Positions 19,320 to 28,801 of a stretch of 64,000 nt of DNA are shown one piece after another. Each line of letters opens with the position of its first letter. Position 1 is the stretch's first letter. A program made the translations under genes and the position numbers. Source of the stretch: Helicobacter colisuis (GTDB lineage Bacteria > Campylobacterota > Campylobacteria > Campylobacterales > Helicobacteraceae); the NCBI RefSeq assembly GCF_023646285.1, contig NZ_JAMOKX010000006.1:51007-115006 (forward strand), read 5' to 3'. The notes below the pieces were generated by a model that worked only from the letters and a program-made list of their open reading frames with translations, was not told the origin of the DNA and made no database searches.

Positions 19320-21506
19320 TTATTTAGAGATTTTTTCCAAAATAGCGTTGAAAGTTACACTTGGGCGCATAATCGCATTGCATTTTGCATCATCAAATTT
19401 ATAATAACCATCTAAATCTACTTTTACACCTTGAGCTTCTAGATATTCTTGGTGAATCTTACTTTCATTAGCATTGAATTCTTCTGCTATAGTTTTAAAG
19501 AAGTCTTGTAGATTTGTATCTTTATTTTGATTGGCTAGTGCATTTGCAAAATACATTGCCAAATAAAAATGACTAGTGCGGTTGTCATCTTCTTTGACTT
19601 TTCTTGATGGAGCTTTGTTGTTATCAAGCCATTTGGCGATAGCTTCATCAAGGCAGTTTGCTAGAATTTGAGCTTTAGCATTGTTAGTTTTTTGAGCAAA
19701 AAATTCTAAACTTGCTTGCAAAGCTAAGAATTCTCCCAAGCTATCCCAACGCAAGTGATTCTCTTCAATGAGTTGCTCTACTTGTTTTGGAGCACTTCCT
19801 CCTGCTCCTGTCTCAAACATAGCTCCACCATTTAGCATTGGCACTACAGAGAGCATTTTCGCACTTGTTCCAAGCTCTAAAATAGGGAATAAATCTGTCA
19901 AGTAATCTCGCAATACATTACCTGTGATTGAAATGCAGTCTTTTCCTGCGCGAATGAGTTTAAGTGATTCTAAACAAGCTTCTTTAGGAGCTAAAATCGC
20001 GATTTCTTTACCTTTTTCTTGCAATCTTTGTTTGACTAAGTCAATCATAATTTTGTTGCTAGGGCGTTTTTCATCAAGCCAAAAGATTGCAGTGTTTCCA
20101 GTGATATCTGCTCTTTGGATTCCTAAATCAATCCAATTTGAAACGGCATCGTATTTAGCTTGATTAGCTCTGTAAATATCGCCTTTTTGCACTTTGTGTT
20201 CTAGGAGTATGTTGCCATTTTCATCGGCAATTCTAAAGACACCATCTTCTTTTGCAACGAAAGTTTTGTCGTGAGAACCATATTCTTGAGCTTTTTTTGC
20301 CATTAAACCTACATTAGAAACACTTCCTAGAGTTTTTGGGTCAAGTGTGCCATTTTGGTGCAGATCTTCAATCACAGCCTCATAAATAGTTGCATAAGTT
20401 TTATCAGGAATTAGTGCATTTGTATTGCGCTCTTTACCTTCTTTATCCCAAAGTTTTGCACCATTTTTTAGCATTGCAGGCATAGAAGCATCTACAATCA
20501 CATCGCTAGGCACATGTAGATTTGTTATCCCTTTGTCAGAATTAACCATAGAAAGTGGAGCATTTTTGGCAAGAATCTCATTGTATTTAGCAAGTATTTC
20601 TGCCTTTTTACTAGAATTTTCTATTTTGCTTAGAAGTTCTGAAATACCATTATTTGGGTTGATTCCAAGTATTTCAAATTCTTCTTTAAAGCTATCAAAT
20701 AATTCTTTGAAGTATGCTTTAACAGCATAACCAAAGATAATAGGATCGCTTACTTTCATCATAGTGGCTTTTAAGTGCAAAGAAAGCAATAAATTTTTGT
20801 TTTTGCAGACTTCTATTTGTTCTTCATAAAATTTACTCAAATCTGCTACACTCATAAAGGTTGCATCTAGAATCTCATTTTTTTCTAGTTTTAAATTATC
20901 TTTTAGGATTTCAGTTCCTTTGCTTCCTATGAATTCAATTTTTGCAGTAGTAGGGGCTTGGATTAGAATGGCTTTTTCATTATCAAAAAAGTCTCCTTTT
21001 TGCATATAAGAAACGCAACTTTTAGAATCTTTATTAAAAGGCACCACTTTGTAAGGATTTTTTTTGGCATATTCTTTAACAGCCTTGGTGCTTCTTCTAT
21101 CAGAGTTTCCTTGGCGTAAAACTGGATTTACAGCACTTCCTAATACCTTTTGATATTTTTCTTTGATAGTTTTTTCTGCATCATTTTTTGGCTCATCAGG
21201 AAAGCTTGGAATCTTAAATCCTTTTTGTTGCAATTCGGCAATAGCAGCTTTTAGCTGTGGAATGGAAGCAGAGATATTAGGTGTTTTGATGAGATTTGCA
21301 TCAGGTTTTTCTACAAGATCGCCAAGTAAAGCTAGTTCATCTTTATAGCCATTTTCTGGAAATTGAGCTAGAATTCTAGCAGCCAGTGAAATATCAGAAG
21401 TTTCAACTTCAATTCCTGCCTTTTTTAAAAAGGCTTTAACGATTGGTAAAAAAGAATAAGTCGCTAATGCTGGGGATTCATCTGTAAGAGTGTAGGTAAT
21501 TTTCAT
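19320..21506 (-). CDS. icd: Isocitrate dehydrogenase (NADP+), monomeric type
   Basis: TCA-cycle enzyme oxidising isocitrate to 2-oxoglutarate with NADP. The 728 residues identify the large monomeric IDH-II family, not the approximately 420-residue dimeric enzyme found in H. pylori. Landmarks are an N-terminal [20 protein letters not shown], the substrate-binding [25 protein letters not shown] region near residue 130, KPSN-like [13 protein letters not shown] in the cofactor region near 490, and [15 protein letters not shown] near 575. It has its own extended -10 promoter and a downstream hairpin, so it is a single-gene unit. Confidence 0.96.
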   Translation of the reverse strand: MKITYTLTDESPALATYSFLPIVKAFLKKAGIEVETSDISLAARILAQFPENGYKDELALLGDLVEKPDANLIKTPNISASIPQLKAAIAELQQKGFKIPSFPDEPKNDAEKTIKEKYQKVLGSAVNPVLRQGNSDRRSTKAVKEYAKKNPYKVVPFNKDSKSCVSYMQKGDFFDNEKAILIQAPTTAKIEFIGSKGTEILKDNLKLEKNEILDATFMSVADLSKFYEEQIEVCKNKNLLLSLHLKATMMKVSDPIIFGYAVKAYFKELFDSFKEEFEILGINPNNGISELLSKIENSSKKAEILAKYNEILAKNAPLSMVNSDKGITNLHVPSDVIVDASMPAMLKNGAKLWDKEGKERNTNALIPDKTYATIYEAVIEDLHQNGTLDPKTLGSVSNVGLMAKKAQEYGSHDKTFVAKEDGVFRIADENGNILLEHKVQKGDIYRANQAKYDAVSNWIDLGIQRADITGNTAIFWLDEKRPSNKIMIDLVKQRLQEKGKEIAILAPKEACLESLKLIRAGKDCISITGNVLRDYLTDLFPILELGTSAKMLSVVPMLNGGAMFETGAGGSAPKQVEQLIEENHLRWDSLGEFLALQASLEFFAQKTNNAKAQILANCLDEAIAKWLDNNKAPSRKVKEDDNRTSHFYLAMYFANALANQNKDTNLQDFFKTIAEEFNANESKIHQEYLEAQGVKVDLDGYYKFDDAKCNAIMRPSVTFNAILEKISK

Positions 21507-21536
21507 AAATGTCCTTTGCTAGAAATAATTTATTAG

Positions 21537-21545
21537 AGTATAGCA
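21537..21545 (-). promoter_or_regulatory. Extended -10 promoter of icd
   Basis: On the minus strand TGC followed by TATACT occupies 21545-21537, about 30 bases upstream of the icd ATG, with AAAGGA as ribosome-binding site just before the start. The rest of the gap to dnaB (21546-21677) is AT-rich with no other recognisable element. Confidence 0.5.
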
Positions 21546-21677
21546 AAGAATTGCACATATTAAAATAATTTTAGGTAAGAATCTTTTTACTTTTTTATAG
21601 GCGTGAAATTCTGTGATACTTTTTGTCTCTAAAATCTCTACAAAAGATTTTTTATAAAGAATTTACAAGGGCAAATC

Positions 21678-23123
21678 CTAAATGATAGGGGCTTCTATTT
21701 GATTATTTTCTGGTGGTGTGAAATGCGTTTGTGTAGTTTGTGCGGTGGATTCATAGATGATTTCTAAGGCATTGTTTGAATCAGCAGAATCAACAAATCG
21801 TGTGCAATGTTTGTGAAAAGTAAGCTTAACAACACCTGTTGGTCCATTTCTTTGTTTTCCGATAATAATCTCTGCTTCCTCTTCGTTTTTAGGCACAAAT
21901 GTAGATTTATAATCCTTACCTTCTTTTCTAGCTGCTTCTTCTTTTTCTTTTTCATCTTTTTGTTTATATACAGCATCACGATAAACAAACAAAATAATAT
22001 CCGCATCTTGTTCAATAGATCCAGATTCACGCAAATCCGAAAGCATAGGGCGCCTATCACTTCGGGATTCTAAACTTCTATTAAGTTGAGAGAGTGCGAT
22101 GATTGGAATTTCTAATTCTCTTGCAATCATTTTTAATCCCCTGCTTATCTCGCTTACTTCTTGGTGGCGATCTTTTTTGCCATCAGCACTACTCATTAGT
22201 TGCAAATAGTCAATTACAGCTAGTCCAATTTCGGGGTGCTTTGATTTTATTTTTCGCATTTTAGTGCGGAATTGATGGATAGTTAGGATACTATTATCAT
22301 CAATAAAAAGTGGCGCATTTGCCATAATATCGGCTGCATGAGAGAGTTGTTCCCATTCTTCATCTTGTAAATTTCCTACGCGCAAATGTTGTAAGGCAAT
22401 AGAAGTTTTAGCCGAAAGCATTCTTAGCATTAGTTGTTCAGCGGGCATTTCAAGACTAAAAAACGCAACTCCTCTGCCTGTATCGAGAGCTTTTTGTGCC
22501 ATATTCAAAACAAGTGTGGTTTTACCCATTGCAGGACGCGCTGCGACAATAATCAAATCTCCTTTTCCAAAACCAGTGGTTTTTTCATTAAGCGAATGAA
22601 AGCCTGTATCTACACCAATAAGCACAGAATTTCCGCGTTTTTTTATTTCTTCAATGTAATGCAAAGTAGCGGTTGTTACTTCTCTAGAATCGCGAAATTC
22701 CTTATTTTCGTGAATATTGGTGATTTTATAAAGTTCGCTTTGAAGGTAATCTATAATATCTTTTGCGGGATTATCTGAATCATTACTAGCCTCATTGATT
22801 TTCATAGCCAAAGAGTGTAGCTTTCTTCTTGTAGAATCTTCTTTGATCTCTTGTGTATAGGCATGAATATCACTAATAGGGCTTGTGCTTAGAATATTTA
22901 GGACTTCTTCTTGGTCTATGGGGCGTGATTTTGTGGATTTTTTGAGAATAAACTCTTCATCAATAGGCATATCAAGTCGCCTAAGTTCTAGCATGGCAGC
23001 AAAAATATTTTGATTAGGTGCGTATGAAAAATCTTCGGGTGTAAGTGTCTCAGAGACAAAATCTAGCTGTTCTGGATCAAAGAAAATAGAGCTTAAAACA
23101 GCGCGTTCAATTTGAATTTCCAT
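21678..23123 (-). CDS. dnaB: Replicative DNA helicase DnaB
   Basis: Hexameric 5'-3' helicase of the replication fork. At 481 residues it has the N-terminal primase-interaction domain (about 1-110, starting IERAVLSSIFFDPEQLDF) and the RecA-like C-terminal ATPase. The latter contains Walker A ARPAMGKTTLVLNMA near residue 197, Walker B-like LAVIDYLQLM near 305, the DRR/SDLRESGSIEQDADIILF segment and a conserved C-terminal KQRNGPTG. The coding start overlaps the end of the EI24-domain gene by 17 bases. Confidence 0.97.
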   Translation of the reverse strand: MEIQIERAVLSSIFFDPEQLDFVSETLTPEDFSYAPNQNIFAAMLELRRLDMPIDEEFILKKSTKSRPIDQEEVLNILSTSPISDIHAYTQEIKEDSTRRKLHSLAMKINEASNDSDNPAKDIIDYLQSELYKITNIHENKEFRDSREVTTATLHYIEEIKKRGNSVLIGVDTGFHSLNEKTTGFGKGDLIIVAARPAMGKTTLVLNMAQKALDTGRGVAFFSLEMPAEQLMLRMLSAKTSIALQHLRVGNLQDEEWEQLSHAADIMANAPLFIDDNSILTIHQFRTKMRKIKSKHPEIGLAVIDYLQLMSSADGKKDRHQEVSEISRGLKMIARELEIPIIALSQLNRSLESRSDRRPMLSDLRESGSIEQDADIILFVYRDAVYKQKDEKEKEEAARKEGKDYKSTFVPKNEEEAEIIIGKQRNGPTGVVKLTFHKHCTRFVDSADSNNALEIIYESTAQTTQTHFTPPENNQIEAPII

Positions 23124-23853
23124 TTTTTAAATCCCCCTTGATATGAAAAAATAAATGTGTAAGAGCCACAGAAGAAAAAAGAGGCACAAAAAAGCCAATA
23201 AAAGGAATAAGGCTTAAAAGGAACAGAGGTATTATTAGGCTTCTTATGGCATTTTTATGAGTTTGTTTAGTAGGAGCAAATTCTTGTTGGCTAAAAATAT
23301 TTTCACCGACATCTTGGACTTGTCTTTTGGAAAATAGCCAATAATTTAAAAGTGTGATTCCAATAATCCAAATGGGGGGAATAAAATAAAAAGGAAGCAA
23401 ACATAAAAAAAGCATTGCATAAATCACATAGGGGATAATTAAAAGTAAAAGAGAGACAAAAAAGTTTGTATCAGGCTGAATCAAAATAGAAGAATAATGT
23501 TGCTTGTGAATGAATTTAACAACAAAAGGGGTTAAAAAAGCATTAATTAACATAAGTGTTAAAAATTGTGATAACCAAAAAACTATCACTATGATGACAA
23601 ACAAAAAGGTGTGAGTAAGTATTTCTAGTGGAGCTTGAATCCAAGAAAGCCAAGAAGTTTCAATGGTTATGTATGGCTGAATTAACTCAAATAAGTTTGC
23701 CATTACATTCTTGCTAAAAAAATAAAAAATAGTAATCCAAAAAACTAAAGAAATAATAAATGGAAGAAGTGCGAGTTTGAGAATAAAAGGCTTAAAAAAA
23801 TCCTTAATAGCTTTTTGTAAATAATAGGGGGTTTGGGTGATTGATTTTCCCAT
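23107..23853 (-). CDS. EI24-domain integral membrane protein (CysZ-like)
   Basis: A 248-residue inner-membrane protein with an EI24/CysZ-type layout. A cytoplasmic start (SITQTPYYLQKAIKDFFKP) leads into about four to six membrane segments, including LALLPFIISLVFWITIFYFF and LLLLIIPYVIYAMLFLCLLP, and a C-terminal LIPLFLLSLIPFIGFFVPLF stretch. E. coli CysZ is a sulfate channel; most EI24 proteins of this clade have no tested substrate. It overlaps dnaB by 17 bases and lies 51 bases downstream of bioC, so it may ride on the bio operon transcript. Confidence 0.75.
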   Translation of the reverse strand: MGKSITQTPYYLQKAIKDFFKPFILKLALLPFIISLVFWITIFYFFSKNVMANLFELIQPYITIETSWLSWIQAPLEILTHTFLFVIIVIVFWLSQFLTLMLINAFLTPFVVKFIHKQHYSSILIQPDTNFFVSLLLLIIPYVIYAMLFLCLLPFYFIPPIWIIGITLLNYWLFSKRQVQDVGENIFSQQEFAPTKQTHKNAIRSLIIPLFLLSLIPFIGFFVPLFSSVALTHLFFHIKGDLKNGNSN

Positions 23854-23904
23854 TTTTGTTCCTAGAAATGTTTTGTGGAGTTATATCATTGTTTTTCTAA
23901 GATT

Positions 23905-24636
23905 CTACTTTTTTTGTGCCAAAATATAGAGTGGCTCATAAGTGAGATTATTTTTAAAGCGTTCTTCATAGGATTTTAGATGAGTTTTTGTGAGTGTAAG
24001 GGAGCTAGTATAGACATTCACGCCAGTGTTTTTAAGATGTTTAAAAACTTCCAAAGGATTACTAAAATGCAAAGTCTGCAATATGCTAAAACATTCTAAA
24101 ATCTCCCAGTCTTTTTCTAAGATTTCTTTGTATTTGAAAGTATCAAGGTATTCTAGTCCAGAGCCTAAAAACTCTCGCATTTCCCATAGATTATTTTTGC
24201 CAAAGATTCCTAGAAGCAAAAGAGAGTTTTTGTTTGAAAGTTGGTTAAATTTAGGTAGAAGTTTAAATTGATTAGTCCATTGTAAGGTAGCATTAGAAGC
24301 AATCAAATCAAAAGTAATATTTTGATAAATATTTTTTATTATTTCTAAATTTTCAATATCAAATTTTAAGAATTCTATATTTTTGTCTAAAAAGCTTTGA
24401 GAGAAGTCTATCAAATCCAATGCTATAAAATTATCATATGTTAATTTATTGCTTATTTTTTCTGAAAAACCACCTCTTCCACAGCCTAATTCTAGGATAT
24501 TTTGGAAATGAGAGTTTTTTTGATGATGTGTAAGAATCTCTAGTAAAATATCCTGCATTTTATTTTGGATTGTTGCTGCTTTGCTGTAAGTGTTTTGCGC
24601 TTTTAAAAAAGTCTTTTGTAAAGTGGCTTTTAGCAT
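23905..24636 (-). CDS. bioC: Malonyl-ACP O-methyltransferase BioC
   Basis: Methylates malonyl-ACP to start pimelate synthesis on the fatty-acid machinery. About 243 residues. It begins with the BioC-type LQKTFLKAQNTYSKAATIQ segment and has SAM motif I ILELGCGRGGFSEKI near residue 50. LIASNATLQW follows near 115, matching the conserved (S/N)xxLQWxxD region of BioC. I prefer the ATG at 24636, which overlaps the bioG stop; a TTG four codons earlier is possible. Adjacent bioG and bioF make the assignment firm. Confidence 0.88.
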   Translation of the reverse strand: MLKATLQKTFLKAQNTYSKAATIQNKMQDILLEILTHHQKNSHFQNILELGCGRGGFSEKISNKLTYDNFIALDLIDFSQSFLDKNIEFLKFDIENLEIIKNIYQNITFDLIASNATLQWTNQFKLLPKFNQLSNKNSLLLLGIFGKNNLWEMREFLGSGLEYLDTFKYKEILEKDWEILECFSILQTLHFSNPLEVFKHLKNTGVNVYTSSLTLTKTHLKSYEERFKNNLTYEPLYILAQKK

Positions 24637-25274
24637 AGAATTTTCCAATCAAAAAAAGCAAAATGAGGGGCATTGATTTCTAAAATTTGCTGTTTGTAAG
24701 CTTGATGGCTCCAAAAATTTTTTTGTGCTTGTGTGGGAAAAATAAGGTCATTAGACGAAATAATGATTCTGTCCCATTTAGAGGAATTTTCTATATGATG
24801 TTGATAATCTAAAAAAAATTTTAATTCATCTTTGAGCAGGGATTCTTCTAAAAATAAAAAATCTTTGGGGGGCGGATAGTGAATGCCAAAAAGATTTTGT
24901 TTAAATGATTCTAGGTTAAATTTTTTTTGCGTGAGCACAAAGAGTTTGGGGTGGATTCCATAAGTTTCGTGGATACCATATTCTGTGCCATTTACTGCTG
25001 TTTTGGATTTGAAATCAAAAGCAATAGAGTCTCGATTTAAAAACAAATGAGCCACCCAAACTCCCATAGAAAATCCAAGCAAATGGAGATTTTTACTTCG
25101 TAAAGGAAGTAACAAATTTTCTAGTGCAGAAAAATTTAAATGTTGGTAATGTGAGAGTAAAATCCAATCATAATTGCTAGGGATAAAGCTTTGAAAATGA
25201 CTGAAATGTGATGCAAAACCACCAAATAATAATAGAATATCTTTATTATTATTAATATTATGATAAATATTCAT
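24630..25274 (-). CDS. bioG: Pimeloyl-ACP methyl ester esterase BioG (DUF452)
   Basis: Removes the methyl group from pimeloyl-ACP methyl ester to end pimelate synthesis, replacing BioH. About 214 residues of alpha/beta-hydrolase fold. The nucleophile elbow is GFSMGVW with Ser69, the catalytic histidine is probably in NAPHFAFFDW near residue 206, and the acid lies in the SSNDLIFPTQAQ loop. The DUF452 family start KDILLLFGGFASH is typical. The ATG at 25274 is chosen over a TTG two codons earlier. It overlaps bioF upstream and bioC downstream, a tight bioF-bioG-bioC operon. Confidence 0.88.
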   Translation of the reverse strand: MNIYHNINNNKDILLLFGGFASHFSHFQSFIPSNYDWILLSHYQHLNFSALENLLLPLRSKNLHLLGFSMGVWVAHLFLNRDSIAFDFKSKTAVNGTEYGIHETYGIHPKLFVLTQKKFNLESFKQNLFGIHYPPPKDFLFLEESLLKDELKFFLDYQHHIENSSKWDRIIISSNDLIFPTQAQKNFWSHQAYKQQILEINAPHFAFFDWKILC

Positions 25275-26433
25275 AATCAATTTCTTTTAGAGAATCACAT
25301 AAGGATTCAAGCTGGTGAAATGGAATCTTTTGGGTTAGAGAAAAACGCAAACAAGATCGATTCTGTGGAATGGTTGGAGGTCTAATGGCAGGTGCAAAAA
25401 ATCCTTTTTTTTCTAGTTCTTTTTGAAAAAATATTGCTTTTTGATTGTCTTTTAAAACAAGGCTTAAAATATTATATTCTCCTAAAATTTCATAATCAAG
25501 ATTATTTTGCAAAAGTATTTTAAAATCTTGGCTAATGTTAGAAAGCCTTTCTCTTTGCTTTTGTAAATTAGGTAAATGCAAAAAGGAAAAATAACTCATT
25601 GCAATATTAATAGGTGGTAGTGCTGTTGAGTAAATTAGGCTTCTTGAGAAGTTGATAAAATAATTTCTGAAATCATTTTGGCATAGCACACACGCACCCA
25701 TAGAAGCCATAGCCTTGCCAAAAGTCAAAACAAGAAAATCAATTTCTTTTAAAACAGGATAGCAAAGCCCTAAACCATTTTGTCCAAAACTCCCTATGCT
25801 ATGAGCTTCATCAATGTATAAATAGACATTTTTAAATTGCTTTTTTAGCGCAATAAGAGATTGTATTTTTGCAAAATCACCCTCCATACTAAAAAGCCCC
25901 TCAGTTAAAATAAAAATAGCTTCAAAATTATTGGCATTTTGCTCTAGCAGTTTTTTTAAATCTTGCATATCATTGTGCAAAAAGCGTCTAAAAGCGACTT
26001 TTTCAAAGGATTTTAAACCATCAATGTGGCTTGCATGAATACTTCTATCAGCTATAAAAAGGACATTTTTAAGTCTGCTAAGTGCGCTAAGAGCACCTAT
26101 ATTTGCGTGATAACCACTATTAAAAAGCAGAGCTTTTTTGTTAAAAAGTGATTCCAAATAAGTCTCAAAAGCTTCATAAATTTCAAAGTTTCCGCTTAAA
26201 CTACGAGAAGAAGAGGCACTAAAAAAGCAATTTTCTCTAAAAAGATTTGAATCTAAAAATTCTACGATGAAATCTTGATTGCTTGCAAGGTTTAGATAGT
26301 CGTTGCTTGCAAGATTTAAAAGCCATTTGCCATTTTTTTGGATTTCCAAATCCTTGTGCTTTTGTGGGAAAAGGGTTCGGAGATTTGAGGATTGTTTTAG
26401 TTGATTAAGGATTGTTTGAATGGCATTTGTCAA
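25258..26433 (-). CDS. bioF: 8-amino-7-oxononanoate synthase
   Basis: PLP enzyme condensing pimeloyl-ACP with alanine to KAPA. At 391 residues it is standard. WLLNLASNDYLNLASN opens the substrate region near residue 33, ALLFNSGYHANIGALSAL is near 100, DEAHSIGSFGQNGLG binds the cofactor near 206, and the Schiff-base lysine is in VLTFGKAMASMGA near 238. Related alpha-oxoamine synthases (Kbl, HemA-type) share these motifs, but the bioG-bioC neighbours settle the role. The start is a TTG at 26433 with GAGGG upstream; no in-frame ATG is available nearby. Confidence 0.92.
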   Translation of the reverse strand: MTNAIQTILNQLKQSSNLRTLFPQKHKDLEIQKNGKWLLNLASNDYLNLASNQDFIVEFLDSNLFRENCFFSASSSRSLSGNFEIYEAFETYLESLFNKKALLFNSGYHANIGALSALSRLKNVLFIADRSIHASHIDGLKSFEKVAFRRFLHNDMQDLKKLLEQNANNFEAIFILTEGLFSMEGDFAKIQSLIALKKQFKNVYLYIDEAHSIGSFGQNGLGLCYPVLKEIDFLVLTFGKAMASMGACVLCQNDFRNYFINFSRSLIYSTALPPINIAMSYFSFLHLPNLQKQRERLSNISQDFKILLQNNLDYEILGEYNILSLVLKDNQKAIFFQKELEKKGFFAPAIRPPTIPQNRSCLRFSLTQKIPFHQLESLCDSLKEIDYEYLS

Positions 26434-26445
26434 TTTAAAGCCCTC

Positions 26446-27588
26446 TTAGGCTTTAGATTCTTCTATTAGTTTTGCAAATTCGCTAAAAAGTGCTGTAGAT
26501 TCAGAAGGTCCAGGTCCTGCTTCTGGGTGGTGTTGAAGAGAGCAAATAAGCGCATTTTTGTATCTTAAGCCTTCAATTGTCCCATCAAAGAGATTGCGAT
26601 GAGTAACTTCTGCGATTTCTTGAATGGATTCTGGAACAGAATAATTGTGGTTTTGAGCTGTAATTTCTACTTGATTAGTAAGCAGATTTTTAACAGGGTG
26701 ATTGCCGCCGTGATGTCCAAACTTTAGCTTGTGTGTAGGATAGCCTTGGGCTAAAGAGAGCAGTTGATGCCCTAGGCAAATGGCAAAAATTGGGATTTTT
26801 GCTTCAATAAGTTTTTTGATTTGAGTAACTTCTTGATTTAGAACTTGTGGATCCCCTGGTCCATTAGATAAAAATATCCCATCAAACTCTTTATTGCTGT
26901 GGCGTTTGATAAGAGATTCTGCATCAAAGCAGTGTGGAATCACTTCTACGCTAAAACCTGCATTTACAAGTTCTCTTAAAATGCTTTTTTTGATTCCAAA
27001 GTCAATAGCAAGAATCTTTTTATTAGTTTTTGGTCTTGCAAAATCCATAAGCCCAAAGTCAAATCGACCCTCATCGTGTGTATAGTTTTCTTTGGTGCTT
27101 ACTTCTTTGATATAGTTAATAGCTTCGATTCTTGGGGAAGATTCAAGGATTTTTTTGAGTTCATTTTTGTCTGAAATTTCTGTGGAAGCCACCATCATCA
27201 TAGCTCCCTGTTTTCTTATAGTTTGTGTGAGCATTCTTGTATCTAATCCACAAATCCCCATACAATCGTGTTGTTGTAAAAATTCACTCAAGCTCTCTGC
27301 AGCACGAAAGTTAGAATAAAAGGCATTGTAATTGCGACACAAAATACCCTTGGCAAAGATACTATGACTTTCTGTGTCTTTTGGATTTGCCCCAACAATC
27401 CCAATTTCTGGCATTGTAAAGCAAATAAACTGCCCTGCATAACTTGGATCAGTGGTAATCTCTTGATAACCAGTCATTGAAGTATTAAAAACAAGTTCGC
27501 CTGTTGCAGTTTTGTTTGCTCCAAAGCTTTTTGCTTCAAAAAACATTCCGTTTTCTAAATAAACCCAAGCATTTTTTAAAGTTTGCAT
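26446..27588 (-). CDS. carA: Carbamoyl-phosphate synthase small subunit
   Basis: Glutamine amidotransferase subunit feeding ammonia to CarB for arginine and pyrimidine synthesis. The 380-residue protein has the CarA N-terminal domain (GELVFNTSMTGYQEITTDPSY near residue 30; CGLDTRMLTQTIR near 115). The class I glutaminase domain has FLSNGPGDP, IFAICLGHQLLSLA with the nucleophilic cysteine near residue 265, and the HHPEAGPGP histidine-glutamate pair near 354. It lies between bioF and a DUF507 gene and shares the last base of its neighbour's frame; H. pylori has the same carA-DUF507 pair. Confidence 0.96.
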   Translation of the reverse strand: MQTLKNAWVYLENGMFFEAKSFGANKTATGELVFNTSMTGYQEITTDPSYAGQFICFTMPEIGIVGANPKDTESHSIFAKGILCRNYNAFYSNFRAAESLSEFLQQHDCMGICGLDTRMLTQTIRKQGAMMMVASTEISDKNELKKILESSPRIEAINYIKEVSTKENYTHDEGRFDFGLMDFARPKTNKKILAIDFGIKKSILRELVNAGFSVEVIPHCFDAESLIKRHSNKEFDGIFLSNGPGDPQVLNQEVTQIKKLIEAKIPIFAICLGHQLLSLAQGYPTHKLKFGHHGGNHPVKNLLTNQVEITAQNHNYSVPESIQEIAEVTHRNLFDGTIEGLRYKNALICSLQHHPEAGPGPSESTALFSEFAKLIEESKA

Positions 27589-28139
27589 TATAGGAATCCT
27601 TTCTTTTTAAGCTCTTCTTGATAGAGTCTATCAAAAATCAAATCATATTCTTCAGAGCCAAAAACAATTTTGCGTTTATAGTTGCTAATTTTTTCATTAA
27701 CAATATTTTCTATTTCGTTGTAGATTTTAACATAACCATCAATGGCTTTGAAAATAACATTTTTTACGCGTGTTTCAGAGGTAGAATATTCAATCAAATC
27801 TTCTTCGTAAAGTTCATCAAGTATTTTGTGTGCAAGGTGATTATAACGATCTTCCCAATTTAAAATAAAGCCTTCATTTTCAGCAAGCTTATGTTTGATT
27901 TTCCAAAAAAGCTGGTGCTCATCTGCTTGCATAAATTCAATTTCATCAAGATTTTCTTCCAAGATTTCTCTTGCTTTTTCTTCGATTTTTATTTCTTCTT
28001 TAATGTCTGCTTCAATGAAGTTTTGTGCTATTTTACTAATACCTTCTATTCCATGCAAAAGATTAACAAATCCGCAGGTTGATAAATCAAGTGCTATTTT
28101 ATTTCCAATATAAGGTGCGTGTGGGAGTCTAAGCTTCAT
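27588..28139 (-). CDS. DUF507 family protein
   Basis: A 183-residue cytosolic protein of the DUF507 family, recognised by its start (MKLRLPHAPYIGNKIALDL) and by the charged helical body (EIEEKAREILEENLDEIEFMQ; IDGYVKIYNEIENIVNEKI; ending YDLIFDRLYQEELKKKGFL). Highly charged, mostly helical, no membrane segment. Function unknown. It adjoins carA with a one-base junction; the pairing is conserved in Helicobacter, which hints at co-expression rather than a role in carbamoyl phosphate synthesis. Confidence 0.85.
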   Translation of the reverse strand: MKLRLPHAPYIGNKIALDLSTCGFVNLLHGIEGISKIAQNFIEADIKEEIKIEEKAREILEENLDEIEFMQADEHQLFWKIKHKLAENEGFILNWEDRYNHLAHKILDELYEEDLIEYSTSETRVKNVIFKAIDGYVKIYNEIENIVNEKISNYKRKIVFGSEEYDLIFDRLYQEELKKKGFL

Positions 28140-28192
28140 TATATAACCTTAAATAATTTTTCTGTAATTTTAGCGTTTTATCTCTTAAAATA

Positions 28193-28801
28193 TTACTTTG
28201 AGTTTAGGATTCCATTTTTTTTGAGCGAATCTTTGAGGTTTTGGGCTTTGGTTTGGAAATCATTGGTATAGGTGGGAAAATGAGCGATTTTAATTGAGCT
28301 ATAATTTTGAATAAAGCTGTCCATTTGGGGATTTTGTTCTCCAGAGATAATAAGCCCTAGAATTTCAATATTTCTTTGCCTTAAGGCATCAATGCTAAGT
28401 AAAATGTGATTGATTCCGCCTAGATAATAGCTTCCTACTAAAAGTGTTGAAAAACGATATTTTTGGAGATAATCAATCATACACACACAAGAATCCAAAG
28501 GTGTAAAAAGCCCACCAGCACTTTCAATCAAAAGGTGATTAGAAAGAGGTAAGGGGATTTCTAACCCATTGTATTGTATGTTTTCTTTTTGCATTGCAAT
28601 ATGTGGGCTTGCAGGGGTTTGAAGGAGAATGCCTTGTGGGTGGATTTTGGTGTGAGGGCTTAGAGTTTGAATCTTTTGGCTATCTGTTGGGATTCCAGCT
28701 TGGACTAATTTAAAATATTCAAACCCAAAAGCATAGCACAGCGCTGCACTTACAGAAGTTTTACCTACATCAGTATGGCTACCACAAATAAAAAGTTGCA
28801 T
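28193..28801 (-). CDS. bioD: Dethiobiotin synthetase
   Basis: ATP-dependent closure of the ureido ring on DAPA to give dethiobiotin. About 202 residues. The P-loop is GSHTDVGKTSVSAA at about 7-20, close to the family GTDTDVGKT, with substrate-binding LVQAGIPTDSQ (family K-P-I/V-xxG) near residue 35 and VESAGG-like LLIESAGGLFTPL near 105. Valine/alanine in the usual K-P positions is a divergence seen in Helicobacter-type BioD. The ATG at 28801 shares a base with the sdaA stop (TAATG). Confidence 0.88.
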   Translation of the reverse strand: MQLFICGSHTDVGKTSVSAALCYAFGFEYFKLVQAGIPTDSQKIQTLSPHTKIHPQGILLQTPASPHIAMQKENIQYNGLEIPLPLSNHLLIESAGGLFTPLDSCVCMIDYLQKYRFSTLLVGSYYLGGINHILLSIDALRQRNIEILGLIISGEQNPQMDSFIQNYSSIKIAHFPTYTNDFQTKAQNLKDSLKKNGILNSK

